This document shows positions 31,496-31,730 of a stretch of DNA of 31,730 bases, one piece after another. Below the pieces are notes generated by a model. That model was not told where the DNA came from, did no database searches, and worked only from the letters and a program-made list of their open reading frames with translations. The DNA comes from JBCDGZ01 sp038750655. Its GTDB lineage: Bacteria > Bacteroidota > Bacteroidia > Chitinophagales > Saprospiraceae. How positions within the stretch are numbered: position 1 is the first letter of the stretch; each line of letters starts with the position of its first letter. The stretch is from positions 1 through 31,730 of the forward strand of contig JBCDGZ010000095.1 of the NCBI GenBank assembly GCA_038750655.1. Direction: 5' to 3'. The translations under genes were made by a program, and so were the position numbers.

Positions 31496-31730
31496 GTCCA
31501 CTCATCAGCAGAGTACTGATGCAACTGAAATGGCAAAGGATAGGTGTAATCTATTGCCATTTAACCTTAGTACCTTTAGCGCGAAAAAGGTAATAGGTAG
31601 GGACGAAAAAAATTTGGATCAATAATTATTCTCACATTTTATGAATTTCCTGAGTCTTATTATTCATACATTATACTTCCATTGCTAATGATGTAAAACC
31701 TTAGCAGACGGGAACGTGTAAACAGACTTC
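31496..31730. other. Non-coding window end with three hairpins
   Basis: No gene is visible. Perfect stems occur at 31503-31508/31516-31521 (CATCAG/CTGATG) and 31528-31536/31554-31562 (AAATGGCAA/TTGCCATTT). A third lies around 31569-31592 (TACCTTT/AAAGGTA). They may belong to a leader continuing beyond the terminator at 31495. Confidence 0.4.

Noticed and set aside
31437..31625. 62-aa plus-strand ORF at the window end
   Set aside because: It spans the terminator and three hairpins and shows no recognisable composition.

Overview
The window looks like a chromosomal segment of a Bacteroidota bacterium, most likely of the Saprospiria (Lewinella-like) group. The evidence is a type IX secretion (T9SS) C-terminal sorting domain, lipoboxes ending in Cys, a DUF2795 small protein, weak Shine-Dalgarno sequences, Bacteroidota-type promoter boxes (TTG-N20-TAnnTTTG) and large Asp-box/sortilin-like secreted proteins. 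No ribosomal RNA, tRNA, CRISPR array or insertion sequence was seen. Family assignments come from reading motifs by eye; no database was searched.

Layout. 1-815 is AT-rich, without a convincing gene, and carries several perfect hairpins and a terminator. 834-2022 holds a GNAT acetyltransferase and, tail to tail with it, cytidylate kinase. 2107-6844 is a minus-strand block: a helical-repeat protein of unknown function, a DUF2795 protein, a transglutaminase-like exported protein and queA. 7091-10119 is a plus-strand pair, a MacB/FtsX-type ABC permease followed by a membrane-anchored coiled-coil protein. 10125-12644 is minus strand: a small membrane protein, an MFS transporter and a YARHG lipoprotein.

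The centre of the window (12897-18841) is an assimilatory sulfate/sulfite reduction operon: sulfite reductase with a C-terminal HEPN-like extension, SUMT and precorrin-2 dehydrogenase (together they make its siroheme), an APS/PAPS reductase (supplies sulfite) and a ferredoxin-NADP reductase (supplies electrons). Upstream of it are two tandem leader-peptide/terminator modules. Each encodes a short peptide with seven consecutive cysteine codons at residues 16-22, followed by a possible antiterminator segment and an intrinsic terminator. This is best read as a two-stage, cysteine-sensing transcription attenuator and is the most interesting item here.

18765-19985 is non-coding: the operon terminator, a possible minus-strand small RNA or tiny ORF, and an array of 59-bp tandem repeats whose hairpin stems vary in a compensatory way. 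19986-22533 is a trehalase lipoprotein gene overlapping an aldose-1-epimerase-like gene. 22534-31355 is a minus-strand series of exported proteins: two Asp-box (BNR/sortilin-like) proteins, a TPR-CHAT protein predicted to face the periplasm, and a T9SS-sorted Cys-rich protein. Next to the last gene's start is a divergent promoter that appears to drive a transcript of about 100 nt ending at its own terminator.
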